DNA from: Mycobacteriales bacterium
GTDB lineage: Bacteria; Actinomycetota; Actinomycetes; JAFAQI01; DASSKL01
Length of the DNA stretch: 53,599 nucleotides
Assembly (NCBI GenBank): GCA_035690485.1
Contig: DASSKL010000084.1
Location: 1 to 53,599 of the forward strand
Reading direction: 5' to 3'
The notes below the pieces were generated by a model, which made no database searches, was not told the DNA's origin, and saw only the letters and a program-made list of their open reading frames with translations. Position 1 is the stretch's first letter. Each line of letters opens with the position of its first letter. Below are positions 24,859-36,510 of the stretch, piece by piece. A program made the translations under genes and the position numbers.

Positions 24859-26139
24859 ATGCCCCCGAGCATGCCCGCGACAGCGGTCGATTCCGCGGCT
24901 GATGTCGTCGTCGTCGGGGCCGGGCCGGCAGGCTCGACGGCGGCCTACCACCTCGCGCAGGCGGGGATCGACGTCCTGCTGCTGGAGAAGGCGGAGTTCC
25001 CCCGGGAAAAGGTCTGCGGCGACGGCCTGACGCCGCGCGCGGTCCGCCAGCTGCTGCGCATGGGCATCGACACCTCTCCCGAAGCCGGCTGGCTGCACAA
25101 CCGTGGCCTGCGCATCATCGGCGGCGGCATGCGGCTGCAGCTGCCCTGGCCCGATCTCGCCACCTACCCCGACTACGGCCTGGTACGCCCGCGCACCGAC
25201 TTCGACGAGCTGCTCGCCCGCACCGCCCAGAAGGCCGGTGCCCGGTTGCACGAGCGCACGGCCGTGACGGGTCCGGTGCGTGACGAGCGCACCGGACGGG
25301 TCGTCGGCGTCACGACCAAGGACGGGGCCACCCACTGCGCGCAGGTGGTGCTGGTCGCCGACGGCAACTCCAGCCGGTTCGCGCTGTCGCTCGGGCTGCG
25401 CAAGCGCGAGGACCGCCCGATGGGCGTCGCCGTACGCCGCTACTACCGCAGTCCCCGCCACGACGACGACTGGCTCGAGTCGTGGCTCGAGCTGTGGGAC
25501 GGCCGACCGGGGGAGGGCCGGCTGCTGCCCGGCTACGGCTGGATCTTCGGCATGGGCGACGGCACCAGCAACGTCGGGCTCGGGATCCTCAACACCAGCG
25601 AGGCCTTCCGCAACACCGACTACAAGGACCTGCTCACGCGGTGGCTGTCGTCGATGCCCGCGGAGTGGGGCTACGTCGAGGACAACGCCACCTGTCCGGT
25701 CCGGGGCAGTGCGTTGCCGATGGGCTTCAACCGCCAGCCGCACTACCGCGACGGCGCGCTGCTTCTCGGTGACGCCGGCGGGATGGTCAACCCCTTCAAC
25801 GGCGAGGGCATCGCCTATGCGATGGAGTCCGGCGAGATGGCCGCCGACGTCGTGGTGCAGGCGCTCGCGCGGCCCGAGGGCGTGGCCCGGGAGCGCGCGT
25901 TGCAGGCATACCCGCGGGCGCTCAAGGACGCCTACGGCGGCTACTACACGCTGGGCCGCATCTTCGTGCAGCTGATCGGCAACCCGTCGGTGATGAAGCT
26001 CGCCACCCGGCACGGCCTGCCGCACCCGACGCTGATGCGCTTCACGCTGAAGCTGCTGGCCAACCTCACCGACCCGCGTTCCGCCGACACCCACGACCGC
26101 ATCATCAACGCGCTCACCAAGCTCGCCCCGGCCGCCTGA
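24859..26139 (+). CDS. Geranylgeranyl reductase family flavoprotein (MenJ-like menaquinone reductase)
   Basis: 426 residues. An N-terminal FAD Rossmann motif VVVGAGPAGSTAAYHLAQAG is followed by CGDGLTPRAV (typical of geranylgeranyl reductases) and the second FAD motif LLGDAGGMVNPFNGEGIAYAMESG at about 305. In mycobacteria the MenJ relative saturates one isoprene unit of menaquinone. The position directly before nuoA, 33 nt apart and behind a Rex operator, fits a role in making the quinone that complex I reduces. An alternative is reduction of another polyprenyl chain. A GAGGAAAG ribosome site supports ATG 24859. Confidence 0.88.
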   Translation: MPPSMPATAVDSAADVVVVGAGPAGSTAAYHLAQAGIDVLLLEKAEFPREKVCGDGLTPRAVRQLLRMGIDTSPEAGWLHNRGLRIIGGGMRLQLPWPDLATYPDYGLVRPRTDFDELLARTAQKAGARLHERTAVTGPVRDERTGRVVGVTTKDGATHCAQVVLVADGNSSRFALSLGLRKREDRPMGVAVRRYYRSPRHDDDWLESWLELWDGRPGEGRLLPGYGWIFGMGDGTSNVGLGILNTSEAFRNTDYKDLLTRWLSSMPAEWGYVEDNATCPVRGSALPMGFNRQPHYRDGALLLGDAGGMVNPFNGEGIAYAMESGEMAADVVVQALARPEGVARERALQAYPRALKDAYGGYYTLGRIFVQLIGNPSVMKLATRHGLPHPTLMRFTLKLLANLTDPRSADTHDRIINALTKLAPAA

Positions 26140-26172
26140 CGCGCACCGTCCGACCACGAGAGAGGAGGCACC

Positions 26173-26535
26173 ATGCTCGGGATCTACGCGCCGATCGTCA
26201 TCCTGTTCGCGCTCGCGCTGGGCTTTGCGGTCTTCTCGATCGCGGCGAGCGCGCTTGCCGGGCCCAAGCGCTACAACCGCGCGAAGCTCGAGGCCTACGA
26301 GTGCGGCATCGAGCCGACGCCCCAGGCGTTCGCCGGGCACCGCTTCCCGGTGAAGTACTACCTGACGGCGATGCTCTTCATCGTCTTCGACATCGAGATC
26401 ATCTTCTTGTACCCGTGGGCCGTGGCGTTCGGCCACCTCGGCTGGTTCGGGCTCGTCGAGATGGTCCTGTTCATCGCCGCCGTCTTCGTCGTCTACGCCT
26501 ACGTGTGGCGTCGCGGCGGGCTGGACTGGGAGTGA
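26173..26535 (+). CDS. nuoA: NADH-quinone oxidoreductase subunit A
   Basis: 120 residues with three membrane helices. The conserved loop YECGIEPTP and the FIVFDIEIIFLYPW helix identify NuoA, a membrane-arm subunit near the quinone site of complex I. A strong GAGAGGAGG ribosome site lies before the ATG. It is the second gene of the Rex-linked operon, and nuoB follows after 6 nt. Confidence 0.97.
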   Translation: MLGIYAPIVILFALALGFAVFSIAASALAGPKRYNRAKLEAYECGIEPTPQAFAGHRFPVKYYLTAMLFIVFDIEIIFLYPWAVAFGHLGWFGLVEMVLFIAAVFVVYAYVWRRGGLDWE

Positions 26536-26541
26536 GCTGAC

Positions 26542-27111
26542 ATGGGCATCGAGGAAAAGCTGCCGAGCGGCTTCCTGCTCACCACCGTCGAGCAGGCGGT
26601 GGGGCTGGCCCGCAAGAACTCCGTCTGGCCGGCGACGTTCGGGCTGGCCTGCTGCGCGATCGAGATGATGGCCACCGGGGCCGGTCGCTACGACCTGGCG
26701 CGCTTCGGCATGGAGCGCTTCTCGGCGACGCCGCGGCAGGCCGACCTGATGATCGTTGCCGGTCGGGTGAGCCAGAAGATGGCTCCCGTGCTGCGGCAGA
26801 TCTACGACCAGATGCCCGACCCGAAGTGGGTCATCGCGATGGGCGTCTGCGCGTCCAGCGGCGGCATGTTCAACAACTACGCCGTGGTGCAGGGCGTCGA
26901 CCACGTCGTACCCGTCGACATGTACCTCCCCGGCTGCCCGCCGCGGCCGGAGATGCTGATGGACTCGATCCTCAAGCTGCATGACAAGATCCGCACCGGC
27001 CCGCTGTCCGGCAAGCTGCCGCCGACGAAGATCGGCGAGTCGCCCTACCTCAAGCCGATCGAGCGCGACACCGCCCGCTCGGCCGGCACGCCGCTCGGTG
27101 GTGCCGCATGA
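26542..27111 (+). CDS. nuoB: NADH-quinone oxidoreductase subunit B
   Basis: 189 residues. It carries the terminal [4Fe-4S] cluster N2, which passes electrons to menaquinone. The ligands are Cys37 and Cys38 (GLACCAIE), Cys103 (GVCASSGG) and Cys132 (GCPPRPE). The C-terminal 30 residues are variable. The nuoC ATG overlaps its stop codon. Confidence 0.98.
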   Translation: MGIEEKLPSGFLLTTVEQAVGLARKNSVWPATFGLACCAIEMMATGAGRYDLARFGMERFSATPRQADLMIVAGRVSQKMAPVLRQIYDQMPDPKWVIAMGVCASSGGMFNNYAVVQGVDHVVPVDMYLPGCPPRPEMLMDSILKLHDKIRTGPLSGKLPPTKIGESPYLKPIERDTARSAGTPLGGAA

Positions 27112-27757
27112 GCGAGGGTCCGGTAGAGCGGCACGGCGCCTTCGGGGTCCAGGGCAGCGGCGACACCTCCGGCTTCGGCGGCCTGGTCGTCCGCGGTCTG
27201 CGGCCGGCGTCGTCGCCACGGCCCTACGGCGGCTGGTTCGACGAGGTCACCGACACGCTGGAGCGGGTGGTGCCCGACTTCGGCGACGCGGTCGAGCGGG
27301 TCGTCGTCGACCGGGGAGAGCTGACGCTGCACCTGCGCCGGGAGCGCCTGCTCGACGTCGTACGCCGGTTGCGTGACGACCCCGCGCTGCGGTTCGAGAT
27401 GTGCAGCGGCGTGTCCGGCACCGACTACCCGAACGACCCGTCCGGCCGCCGGCTGCACGCGGTCTACCAGCTGCTGTCGATGACCTATCGCCGCCGGTTG
27501 CGGCTCGAGGTGTCGGTCACGGTCGACGACCCGCACGTGCCGTCGGTCGTCGAGGTCTACCCGGGCGCCAACTGGCACGAGCGCGAGACCTGGGACTTCT
27601 TCGGCATCATCTTCGACGGCCACCCGGGGCTGACCCGCATCGAGATGCCCGACGACTGGCCGGGCCACCCGCAGCGCAAGGACTACCCGTTGGGCGGCGT
27701 GACCGTGAAGTACAAGGGCGCCCAGGTGCCACCGCCGGACGAGCGGAGGGCTTACGC

Positions 27758-27761
<4 letters not shown>
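27108..27761 (+). CDS. nuoC: NADH-quinone oxidoreductase subunit C
   Basis: 217 residues. The 30-kDa subunit signature [25 protein letters not shown] and the ending RKDYPLGG are present. It is a peripheral-arm protein that packs against NuoD. The N-terminal 40 residues are glycine-rich and not conserved. ATGA overlaps join it to nuoB and nuoD, and NuoC and NuoD are separate here, not fused as in E. coli. Confidence 0.97.
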
Positions 27762-29058
<1,297 letters not shown>

Positions 29059-29059
<1 letters not shown>

Positions 29060-29715
29060 TGGCACTGAGTGAGAAGACGCGGGCGGAGGCCCGCGAGATC
29101 ATCGCGCGCTACCCGCAGCCGCGCAGCGCGCTGCTGCCGATGCTGCACCTGTGCCAGGCCGAGGAGGGTTACGTGACCCCCGACGCCATCGCGCTGTGCG
29201 CCGAGGAGCTCGGGCTGACCAAGGCGGAGGTGGCCGCGGTCGCGACGTTCTACACGATGTACAAGCGCGAGCCGGTCGGCGACTACCACGTCGGCGTCTG
29301 CACCAACACGCTGTGCGCGGTCATGGGCGGTGACGCGATCTTCGCGGCGTTAAAGGAGCATCTCGGGGTCGGCAACGACGAGACGACCGACGACGGCAAG
29401 GTGACGCTGGAGCACATCGAGTGCAACGCCGCCTGCGACTTCGCTCCGGTCGTGATGGTCAACTGGGAGTTCTTCGACAACCAGACGCCGGAGTCGGCCC
29501 GCCAGCTGGTCGACCGGTTGCGGGCGGGCGACCCGCCGATGCCGACCCGCGGCGCGACGCTGTGCACCTGGCGGGAGGCGGCGCGCGTGCTCGCGGGCTT
29601 CTACGACGGCCGGGCCGACGAGGGTCCCTCGGCCGGTCCCGAGACCCTGGTCGGGCTCAAGCTCGCCCGCGAGCGCGGCGACAGCGCACCCGCCATGGAG
29701 AGGGGTGCGGAGTGA
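29059..29715 (+). CDS. nuoE: NADH-quinone oxidoreductase subunit E
   Basis: 218 residues. A thioredoxin-like [2Fe-2S] (N1a) subunit with ligands Cys81, Cys86 (VCTNTLC), Cys122 and Cys126 (ECNAAC). It forms the NADH-oxidising module with NuoF. The GTG at 29059 overlaps the nuoD TAG. Codon 98 is TTA (29350-29352), unusual at this GC content. The tail beyond the cluster domain is about 60 residues longer than in minimal NuoE. Confidence 0.96.
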
Positions 29716-31016
29716 ACCTCACGCCTGTGCTGTCGGCCAACTGGGACCAGGAGCGCTCCTGGACGCTGGACGCCTACGAGGCGCAGGGCGGCTACCAGGC
29801 CGTGCGCAAGGCGCTGGCGATGGAGCCCGACGCCGTCATCCAGCTCGTCAAGGACTCCGGCCTGCGCGGTCGTGGCGGCGCCGGCTTTCCCACCGGCAAC
29901 AAGTGGGGCTTCATCCCCCAGGGCGACGGCAAGCCGCACTACCTCGTGGTCAACGCCGACGAGAGTGAGCCCGGCACCTGCAAGGACATGCCGCTGCTGC
30001 TGGCGAGCCCGCACACCCTGCTCGAGGGCATCGTCATCTCGTCCTACGCGATCCGTGCCAACCAGGCCTTCATCTACGTGCGCGGCGAGGTGCTGCACAT
30101 CGTCCGCCGGCTGCAGGCCGCGGTCGCGGACGCCTATGCGAAGGGCTACCTCGGCAAGGGCGTCTTCGGCACCGGCTACGACCTCGACGTCGTCGTGCAC
30201 GCGGGCGCGGGTGCCTACATCTGCGGCGAGGAGACCGCGCTGCTCGACTCGCTCGAGGGCTATCGGGGGCAGCCGCGGCTGCGCCCGCCGTTCCCGGCCG
30301 TCGCGGGCCTCTACGCGAGCCCGACGGTCATCAACAACGTCGAGTCGATCGCCAGCGTGCCGGCCATCGTGGCCGGCGGGGCCGACTGGTTCCGCAAGAT
30401 GGGCACCGAGAAGTCGCCCGGCTTCACGATCTACTCGCTGTCCGGGCACGTGACCCGGCCGGGCCAGTACGAAGCCCCGCTGGGCGTAACCCTGCGCGAG
30501 CTGCTCGACCTGGCCGGCGGCGTACGTGAGGGTCACCGGCTGAAGTTCTGGACTCCCGGCGGGTCGTCGACGCCGCTGCTGACGGCCGAGCACCTCGACG
30601 TGCCGCTGGACTACGAAGGCATGCAGTCGGCCGGCTCGATGCTCGGCACCAAGGCGCTGCAGATCTTCGACGAGACCACGTGCGTCGTGCGCGCCGTCCA
30701 GCGCTGGACGGAGTTCTACGCCCACGAGTCCTGCGGCAAGTGCTCGCCCTGCCGCGAAGGCACGTTCTGGATGGTGCAGATCTTCGACCGGCTCGAGCGC
30801 GGCACCGGAACCGAGGAGGACATCACCACGCTGCTCGACGTGTGCGACAACATGTTCGGGCGGGTGTTCTGCGCACTCGGCGACGGCGCGACCAGTCCGG
30901 TCGTGTCCTCCATCCAGTACTTCCGAGACGAGTTCGTCGCGCACTTCGCCGAGCGCGGCTGTCCCTTCGACCCGACGGCGTCCACGCTGTTCGCCGCCGC
31001 AGGAGCACGCGGCTGA
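29712..31016 (+). CDS. nuoF: NADH-quinone oxidoreductase subunit F
   Basis: 434 residues. It binds NADH and FMN and holds cluster N3. The nucleotide/flavin glycine-rich loop [43 protein letters not shown] and the cluster motif [11 protein letters not shown] plus a later Cys (FCALGDG) are all present. The GTG start overlaps the nuoE stop (GTGA). The stop overlaps the nuoG ATG by one base. Confidence 0.98.
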   Translation: MNLTPVLSANWDQERSWTLDAYEAQGGYQAVRKALAMEPDAVIQLVKDSGLRGRGGAGFPTGNKWGFIPQGDGKPHYLVVNADESEPGTCKDMPLLLASPHTLLEGIVISSYAIRANQAFIYVRGEVLHIVRRLQAAVADAYAKGYLGKGVFGTGYDLDVVVHAGAGAYICGEETALLDSLEGYRGQPRLRPPFPAVAGLYASPTVINNVESIASVPAIVAGGADWFRKMGTEKSPGFTIYSLSGHVTRPGQYEAPLGVTLRELLDLAGGVREGHRLKFWTPGGSSTPLLTAEHLDVPLDYEGMQSAGSMLGTKALQIFDETTCVVRAVQRWTEFYAHESCGKCSPCREGTFWMVQIFDRLERGTGTEEDITTLLDVCDNMFGRVFCALGDGATSPVVSSIQYFRDEFVAHFAERGCPFDPTASTLFAAAGARG

Positions 31017-33469
31017 TGACTGTCACCTCGACCAGCGCGTCCAACGGCGAGGGCGGGCTGCCCGAACGCCCGGCCGACCACGTCACGGTCACGATCGACG
31101 GCATCGAGATGTCGGTGCCGAAGGGCCTGCTCGTCATTCGCGCCGCCGAGCAGATCGGCGTCCAGATCCCGCGCTTCTGCGAGCACCCCCTGCTGGACCC
31201 GATCGGCGCCTGCCGGCAGTGCCTCGTCGAGGTGGAGGGCCAGCGCAAGCCGCTCGCCGCCTGCACGACGACGGTCACCGAGGGCATGATCGTGCGCACC
31301 CAGATGACCTCGCCGGTGGCGGAGAAGGCGCAGGCCGGCAACATCGAGTTCCTGCTGGTCAACCACCCGCTCGACTGTCCCATCTGCGACAAGGGTGGCG
31401 AGTGCCCGTTGCAGAACCAGTCGATGGCCAACGGCTACGCGGAGAGCCGCTTCCACGACGTCAAGCGCACCTACCCGAAGCCGATCGCGATCTCCAGCCA
31501 GATCCTGCTCGACCGCGAGCGCTGCGTGCTCTGCACCCGCTGCACGCGGTTCGCCCAGCAGATCGCCGGTGACCCGTTCATCGAGCTGTTCGAGCGCGGC
31601 GCACTCGAGCAGGTGGCGATCTTCGAAGAGGAGCCGTTCGAGTCCTACTTCGGCGGCAACACCGTGCAGATCTGCCCGGTCGGCGCGCTGACCGGCGCGT
31701 CCTACCGGTTCCGCGCCCGCCCCTTCGACCTCGTGTCGACGCCCAGCATCTGCGAGCACTGCGCCTCCGGCTGCCAGCAGCGCACCGACTGGCGTCGCGG
31801 CAAGGTCATGCGGCGCCTCGCCGGTGACGACCCGGAGGTCAACGAGGAGTGGAACTGCGACAAGGGTCGCTGGGCGTTCACCTACGCGTTCCACGACCGG
31901 GTCACCGAGCCGCGGGTCCGTGACGACGAGGGATACCTGCAGCCGACGTCGTGGAGCGAGGCCCTCGCCGCCGCTGCGCAGGCGCTGACCGCGGCGGGTC
32001 GCCGGGTCGGGGTGCTGACGGGCGGGCGGCTGACCGTCGAAGACGCCTACGCCTACGCGAAGTTCGCCCGCGTCGCACTCGGCACCAACGACATCGACTT
32101 CCGGGCCCGCCCGCACTCGGTGGAGGAGCAGAAGTTCCTCGCCGCCCGGGTCGCCGGTCGCTATCTCGACGTGACCTACGCAGACCTCGAGGACGCACCG
32201 GCGGTGCTGCTCGTCGGCTTCGAGCCCGAGGAGGAGTCGCCGATCGTCTTCCTGCGGCTGCGCAAGGCGTCGCGCAAGGCGCTGCAGGTCTTCTCGATCG
32301 CGCCGTTCGTCACGCCCAGCGTCACCAAGACCCGCGGTCGCCTGCTGCAGGCGGTCCCCGGCGACGAGGCGCGCGTGCTCGCGGCGCTGTCGGGGGCCGA
32401 CGCGTCGGCCGCCGGCGAGCACGGTTCCGCGGCCGCCGACGCGCTGCGTACGCCGGGAGCGGTGATCCTCGTCGGCGAACGGATGGCCCGGGTCCCGGGC
32501 GCGCTGACCGCGGCGGCCCGGCTCGCCGACGCCACCGGCGCGAAGCTCGCCTGGGTGCCGCGGCGGGCCGGGGAGCGAGGCGCCCTCGACGCGGGTTGCC
32601 TGCCCGACCTGCTGCCCGGCGGCCGTCCGCTGGCCGACGCAGACGCGCGCCGCCAGGTCGCCGACTGCTGGGCCCACGACGTGCCGGCCGAGCCCGGCCG
32701 CGACGCCACCGCCATCCTGCAGGCCGTGCTGGCGGGCGAGATCGACGCGCTGATCGTCGCCGGTGTCGATCCGGCCGACACCCCCGACCCGCAGCTGTTC
32801 GACGCGGCGCTCGACGAGGTGCCGTTCGTCATCAGCATCGACCTGCGCGAGAGCCCGGTCACCCTGCGTGCCGACGTCGTGCTCCCCGTCGCGCCGGCGG
32901 TCGAGAAGGGGGGCACCTACCTCGACTGGGAGGGGCGGGTCCGCTCGTTCGAGCCGACGCTGCGCGGCACCGGTGCGCTGCCCGACTTCCGCGTGCTGCA
33001 CACGCTCGCCGAGGAGATGGGCCTCGACATCGACACGCCCCACCTCGACGCGATCCGCGACCAGATCCGCGCGCTCGGTGCTTGGAACGGCGCCCGGCCC
33101 GCCGGCCCGAGCGTGGCCGCGGGCGCACCCGCGCGCCCCGGCGCCGGGGAGGCGGTCCTTGCGACCTGGCACTGGCTGCTCGACGACGGGCGGCTGCAGG
33201 ACCACGAGCCGCACCTGGCGGGCACCCGGCGGCAGCTGCGGCTGCACCTGTCCCCGGCCACCGCGCAGCGGCTCGGCGTCGCCGCCGGTGACCCGGTGAC
33301 GGTGAGCACCGACCGCGGGTCGGTCACTGCGCCGCTGGTGCTCGCCGACCTGCCCGACGACGTCGTCTGGCTGCCGACCCACTCACCCGGGTCGCACGTG
33401 CGCGAGCAGCTCGGGGCGGACCACGGCGGCGTCGTACGCCTCAGCGCCGACAAGGGGGTCACCGCATGA
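31016..33469 (+). CDS. nuoG: NADH-quinone oxidoreductase subunit G
   Basis: 817 residues. The electron-wire subunit. It has an N-terminal [2Fe-2S] domain ([16 protein letters not shown] and a later Cys), a His/Cys [4Fe-4S] site ([15 protein letters not shown]) and [10 protein letters not shown] with CPVGALT. A further CEHCASGC...NC group near residue 245 could hold the extra cluster N7. The C-terminal half is the molybdopterin-oxidoreductase-like domain, which in complex I is non-catalytic. ATG start in a TGATG overlap with nuoF. Confidence 0.97.
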   Translation: MTVTSTSASNGEGGLPERPADHVTVTIDGIEMSVPKGLLVIRAAEQIGVQIPRFCEHPLLDPIGACRQCLVEVEGQRKPLAACTTTVTEGMIVRTQMTSPVAEKAQAGNIEFLLVNHPLDCPICDKGGECPLQNQSMANGYAESRFHDVKRTYPKPIAISSQILLDRERCVLCTRCTRFAQQIAGDPFIELFERGALEQVAIFEEEPFESYFGGNTVQICPVGALTGASYRFRARPFDLVSTPSICEHCASGCQQRTDWRRGKVMRRLAGDDPEVNEEWNCDKGRWAFTYAFHDRVTEPRVRDDEGYLQPTSWSEALAAAAQALTAAGRRVGVLTGGRLTVEDAYAYAKFARVALGTNDIDFRARPHSVEEQKFLAARVAGRYLDVTYADLEDAPAVLLVGFEPEEESPIVFLRLRKASRKALQVFSIAPFVTPSVTKTRGRLLQAVPGDEARVLAALSGADASAAGEHGSAAADALRTPGAVILVGERMARVPGALTAAARLADATGAKLAWVPRRAGERGALDAGCLPDLLPGGRPLADADARRQVADCWAHDVPAEPGRDATAILQAVLAGEIDALIVAGVDPADTPDPQLFDAALDEVPFVISIDLRESPVTLRADVVLPVAPAVEKGGTYLDWEGRVRSFEPTLRGTGALPDFRVLHTLAEEMGLDIDTPHLDAIRDQIRALGAWNGARPAGPSVAAGAPARPGAGEAVLATWHWLLDDGRLQDHEPHLAGTRRQLRLHLSPATAQRLGVAAGDPVTVSTDRGSVTAPLVLADLPDDVVWLPTHSPGSHVREQLGADHGGVVRLSADKGVTA

Positions 33470-34761
33470 CCGGCGCGATGCTGCTCGCCGCGCACAGCCA
33501 GGAGGTGCCCTCCTTCGGGCCCGACCCGTGGTACGTCGTGCTCGTCAAGTGCATCGTCGTCTTCCTGTTCCTGGTGCTGACGGTGCTGTTCATGATCTGG
33601 GCGGAGCGCCGGGTCGTGGCGCGGATGCAGCAGCGGCTGGGCCCCAACCGGGTCGGCCCGTTCGGGCTCGTGCAGGGTCTGGCCGACGGCATCAAGCTCG
33701 CACTGAAGGAAGACCTGATCCCGGCGATGGTCGACAAGCCGGTCTACGTGCTGGCGCCGATCATCTCGACGGTGGCGGCGCTGTCGGCGTTCGCCGTCAT
33801 CCCGTTCGGCGCGACCGTGTCGATGTTCGGCCACCACACGCATCTGCAGGTCACCGACCTGCCGGTGGCGATCCTCTTCATCCTCGCCGCGTCGTCGTTC
33901 GGGGTCTACGGCATCGTGCTCGGCGGCTGGGCGAGCGGCTCGGTCTACCCGCTGCTCGGCGGCCTGCGCTCGGCGGCGCAGGTCATCAGCTACGAGGTCG
34001 CGATGGGCCTGTCGTTCGTCGCGGTCTTCCTCTACAGCGGCTCCCTGTCGACGTCACAGATCGTCGGCGCGCAGCACAGCCGGTGGTTCTTCTGGGTGCT
34101 GCCGGTGTCGTTCATCATCTACGGCATCTCGATGGTCGGCGAGACCAACCGCGCACCGTTCGACCTGCCGGAGGCCGAAGGGGAGCTCGTCGGCGGCTTC
34201 CACACCGAGTACTCCTCGCTGAAGTTCGCAATGTTCTTCCTCGCGGAGTACGTCAACATGACCACGGTCTCCGCGCTGATGGTCACGATGTTCTTCGGCG
34301 GTTGGCGACCGTTCTGGCCGTTCTCGCTGTGGGACGGCGCCGACAGCGGCTGGATCACGATCCTGTGGTTCCTGATGAAGCTGTTCACATTCCTGTTCAT
34401 CTTCATCTGGCTGCGCGGCACGCTGCCGCGGATGCGTTACGACCAGTTCATGCACCTGGGCTGGAAGTGGCTGATCCCCACGGCGCTGGTGTGGCTGATG
34501 GTCGTCGCTGCGGTCCGGCAGTACAGCATCGAGGGCCTGTCGCGGACGTCGCTGATGGCCTACATCGGCATCCCGCTGGCCATCGTGCTGCTCGCGGTCG
34601 CCGTGTGGCCGGCGCGCAGGGACATCCGCGAGCTCCGCCAACCCGACGACCTGGTCGAGGACCAGTCGTCGTTCCCGGTGCCCGACCTGGACCTCGTGTC
34701 CGGTGGCCGGGCCGCCGGGCGCGACACGGTGACGACGACCGCGGAGGTGACCGGTGCCTGA
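33466..34761 (+). CDS. nuoH: NADH-quinone oxidoreductase subunit H
   Basis: 431 residues with about eight to nine membrane helices. It links the quinone site to the proton-pumping arm. [33 protein letters not shown] and [29 protein letters not shown] are diagnostic. The C-terminal 70 residues extend past the last helix as a polar tail. It overlaps nuoG by ATGA and nuoI by 8 nt. Confidence 0.98.
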   Translation: MTGAMLLAAHSQEVPSFGPDPWYVVLVKCIVVFLFLVLTVLFMIWAERRVVARMQQRLGPNRVGPFGLVQGLADGIKLALKEDLIPAMVDKPVYVLAPIISTVAALSAFAVIPFGATVSMFGHHTHLQVTDLPVAILFILAASSFGVYGIVLGGWASGSVYPLLGGLRSAAQVISYEVAMGLSFVAVFLYSGSLSTSQIVGAQHSRWFFWVLPVSFIIYGISMVGETNRAPFDLPEAEGELVGGFHTEYSSLKFAMFFLAEYVNMTTVSALMVTMFFGGWRPFWPFSLWDGADSGWITILWFLMKLFTFLFIFIWLRGTLPRMRYDQFMHLGWKWLIPTALVWLMVVAAVRQYSIEGLSRTSLMAYIGIPLAIVLLAVAVWPARRDIRELRQPDDLVEDQSSFPVPDLDLVSGGRAAGRDTVTTTAEVTGA

Positions 34762-35380
34762 GCTGCCCGACTTCCTCAACCCCATCAAGGGGTTCGGGGT
34801 GACCTTCGCGACGATGTTCCGCAAGGTCAACACCGAGCAGTACCCCGAGGAGAAGCGGCCGTCCGCGCCGCGCTACCACGGCCGGCACGTGCTCAACCGT
34901 CACCCCGACGGTCTGGAGAAGTGCGTCGGCTGCGAGCTGTGCGCCTGGGCCTGCCCGGCCGACGCCATCTACGTCGAGGGGGCCGACAACACCCCCGAGG
35001 CGCGCTTCTCGCCGGGCGAGCGCTACGGCCGCATCTACCAGATCAACTACCTGCGCTGCATCTTCTGCGGGCTGTGCATCGAGGCCTGCCCGACCCGCGC
35101 GCTGACGATGAGCAACGAGTACGAGCTCGCCGACGACAGCCGCAGCGACCTCATCTTCACCAAGGAGCAGCTGCTCGCGCCGCTGCTGCCCGGGATGGAG
35201 CAGCCGCCGCACCCGATGCGGCTCGGCGACGACGAGCAGGCCTACTACGACGGGACCGGCCTCGCCGCCTCCGCGGTCCCCGGCGACCCCGACATCGAGG
35301 GGCGGCTCGACCCAGAGCAGGCCACCGGCACGGGCCCGACGATGCGGGGCGCGTCCTCCGGATCCGGAGCCGACGCATGA
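34754..35380 (+). CDS. nuoI: NADH-quinone oxidoreductase subunit I
   Basis: 208 residues. A ferredoxin-like subunit with two [4Fe-4S] motifs, [12 protein letters not shown] (about 57-68) and [12 protein letters not shown] (about 101-112), holding clusters N6a and N6b. The GTG start lies inside nuoH behind GGAGGTGA. The C-terminal 70 residues are acidic and variable. The nuoJ ATG overlaps its stop. Confidence 0.97.
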   Translation: MPELPDFLNPIKGFGVTFATMFRKVNTEQYPEEKRPSAPRYHGRHVLNRHPDGLEKCVGCELCAWACPADAIYVEGADNTPEARFSPGERYGRIYQINYLRCIFCGLCIEACPTRALTMSNEYELADDSRSDLIFTKEQLLAPLLPGMEQPPHPMRLGDDEQAYYDGTGLAASAVPGDPDIEGRLDPEQATGTGPTMRGASSGSGADA

Positions 35381-36153
35381 CCGGCGTCGCGCTGCACCTG
35401 GCCTCCGGTGGCGCGGGCACGAGTGCCGGCGAGGCGGCGCTGTTCTGGATCCTCGCGCCGATCGCGTTCGTCGCCGCGATCCTGCTCGTGACGGCGCGCA
35501 GCGCCGTGCACGCGGCGCTGTTCCTTGCGATCGACATGTTGTGCCTGGCGGCGTTCTACGCCGCGCAGGACGCGCCGTTCCTCGCGTTCGTGCAGGTGAT
35601 CGTCTACACCGGCGCGATCATGATGCTGTTCCTGTTCGTGCTGATGCTCGTGGGCGTCGACTCGAGCGACTCGTTGATCGAGACGATCCGGGGGCAGCGG
35701 CCGGTCGCCGTCCTCTTCGGCCTCGGCATCGTCGTCCTGCTGATCGCCGCCATCGGCTCTGCGGTCATCACCGCGCACCCCGGCGGCCTCGCGCAGGCCA
35801 ATTCCGACGGCAACGTGACCGGCGTCGCCAACCTGCTGTTCGACCGCTACATCATCGCGTTCGAGGCGACCAGCGCGTTGCTCATCACCGCCGCGCTGGG
35901 CGCGATGGTGCTGGCGCACCGCGAGCGGCTGGTGCGCAAGCTGTCGCAGCGCGAGCTGATGCTCGCGCGGTTCCGCCCCGGCGGCACCCCGTCACCGCTT
36001 CCCGGTCCCGGCGTCTACGCCAACCACGACGCGGTCGACACCCCGGCCCTGCTGCCCGACGGCAGCATCGCCGAAGGCAGCGTGCCCGAGATCTTGCAGG
36101 TCTCCGGTGCCCGGCCGCGGGTCGGCGAGGTCGAGAAGGAGCTCGACAAGTGA
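35377..36153 (+). CDS. nuoJ: NADH-quinone oxidoreductase subunit J
   Basis: 258 residues. Five membrane helices include the conserved [22 protein letters not shown] membrane-arm subunit next to NuoK. A soluble Pro-rich C-terminal extension of about 80 residues follows the last helix. ATGA overlap with nuoI. Unlike most junctions in this operon it does not touch the next gene; a 52-nt gap to nuoK is spanned by a 19-codon ORF. Confidence 0.96.
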   Translation: MTGVALHLASGGAGTSAGEAALFWILAPIAFVAAILLVTARSAVHAALFLAIDMLCLAAFYAAQDAPFLAFVQVIVYTGAIMMLFLFVLMLVGVDSSDSLIETIRGQRPVAVLFGLGIVVLLIAAIGSAVITAHPGGLAQANSDGNVTGVANLLFDRYIIAFEATSALLITAALGAMVLAHRERLVRKLSQRELMLARFRPGGTPSPLPGPGVYANHDAVDTPALLPDGSIAEGSVPEILQVSGARPRVGEVEKELDK

Positions 36154-36209
36154 CGCACCCCACGAAGTTGCTCGCCGGCGCTCACCACTCCGCGGGGGCC
36201 TCGCGATGA
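36150..36209 (+). CDS. 19-codon bridging ORF between nuoJ and nuoK
   Basis: GTG 36150 overlaps the nuoJ TGA (GTGA). The frame ([19 protein letters not shown]) ends at a TGA, 36207-36209, that overlaps the nuoK ATG 36206 (ATGA). Ribosomes leaving nuoJ could therefore pass without a break to nuoK. nuoK also has a GGGGG ribosome site 8-9 nt upstream. The peptide itself shows no features; the inferred role is coupling. Confidence 0.4.
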   Translation: MTHPTKLLAGAHHSAGASR

Positions 36210-36505
36210 ACGTCGACTACTACCTCTTCCTGTCGGCCGTGCTGTTCACGGTCGGCGCCACGGGGGTCCTGCTGCGGCGCAACGCGATCGTCGTCTTCAT
36301 GTGCATCGAGCTGATGCTCAACGCGGTCAACCTGACGCTGGTCACGTTCTCGCGGCTCAACGGCACGCTCGACGGTCAGATCATCGCGTTCTTCGTGATG
36401 GTGGTGGCCGCCGCCGAGGTCGTGGTCGGGCTTGCCATCATCATCACGATCTTCCGCACGCGGCGCTCCGCGTCGGTCGACGACGCCAACCTGCTGAAGT
36501 ACTGA
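36206..36505 (+). CDS. nuoK: NADH-quinone oxidoreductase subunit K
   Basis: 99 residues and three membrane helices, with the conserved glutamate helix [18 protein letters not shown] and a second glutamate in [11 protein letters not shown], both involved in proton movement. The frame is open further upstream, but ATG 36206 gives the standard NuoK length and has a ribosome site. Confidence 0.97.
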   Translation: MNVDYYLFLSAVLFTVGATGVLLRRNAIVVFMCIELMLNAVNLTLVTFSRLNGTLDGQIIAFFVMVVAAAEVVVGLAIIITIFRTRRSASVDDANLLKY

Positions 36506-36510
36506 CGCGA

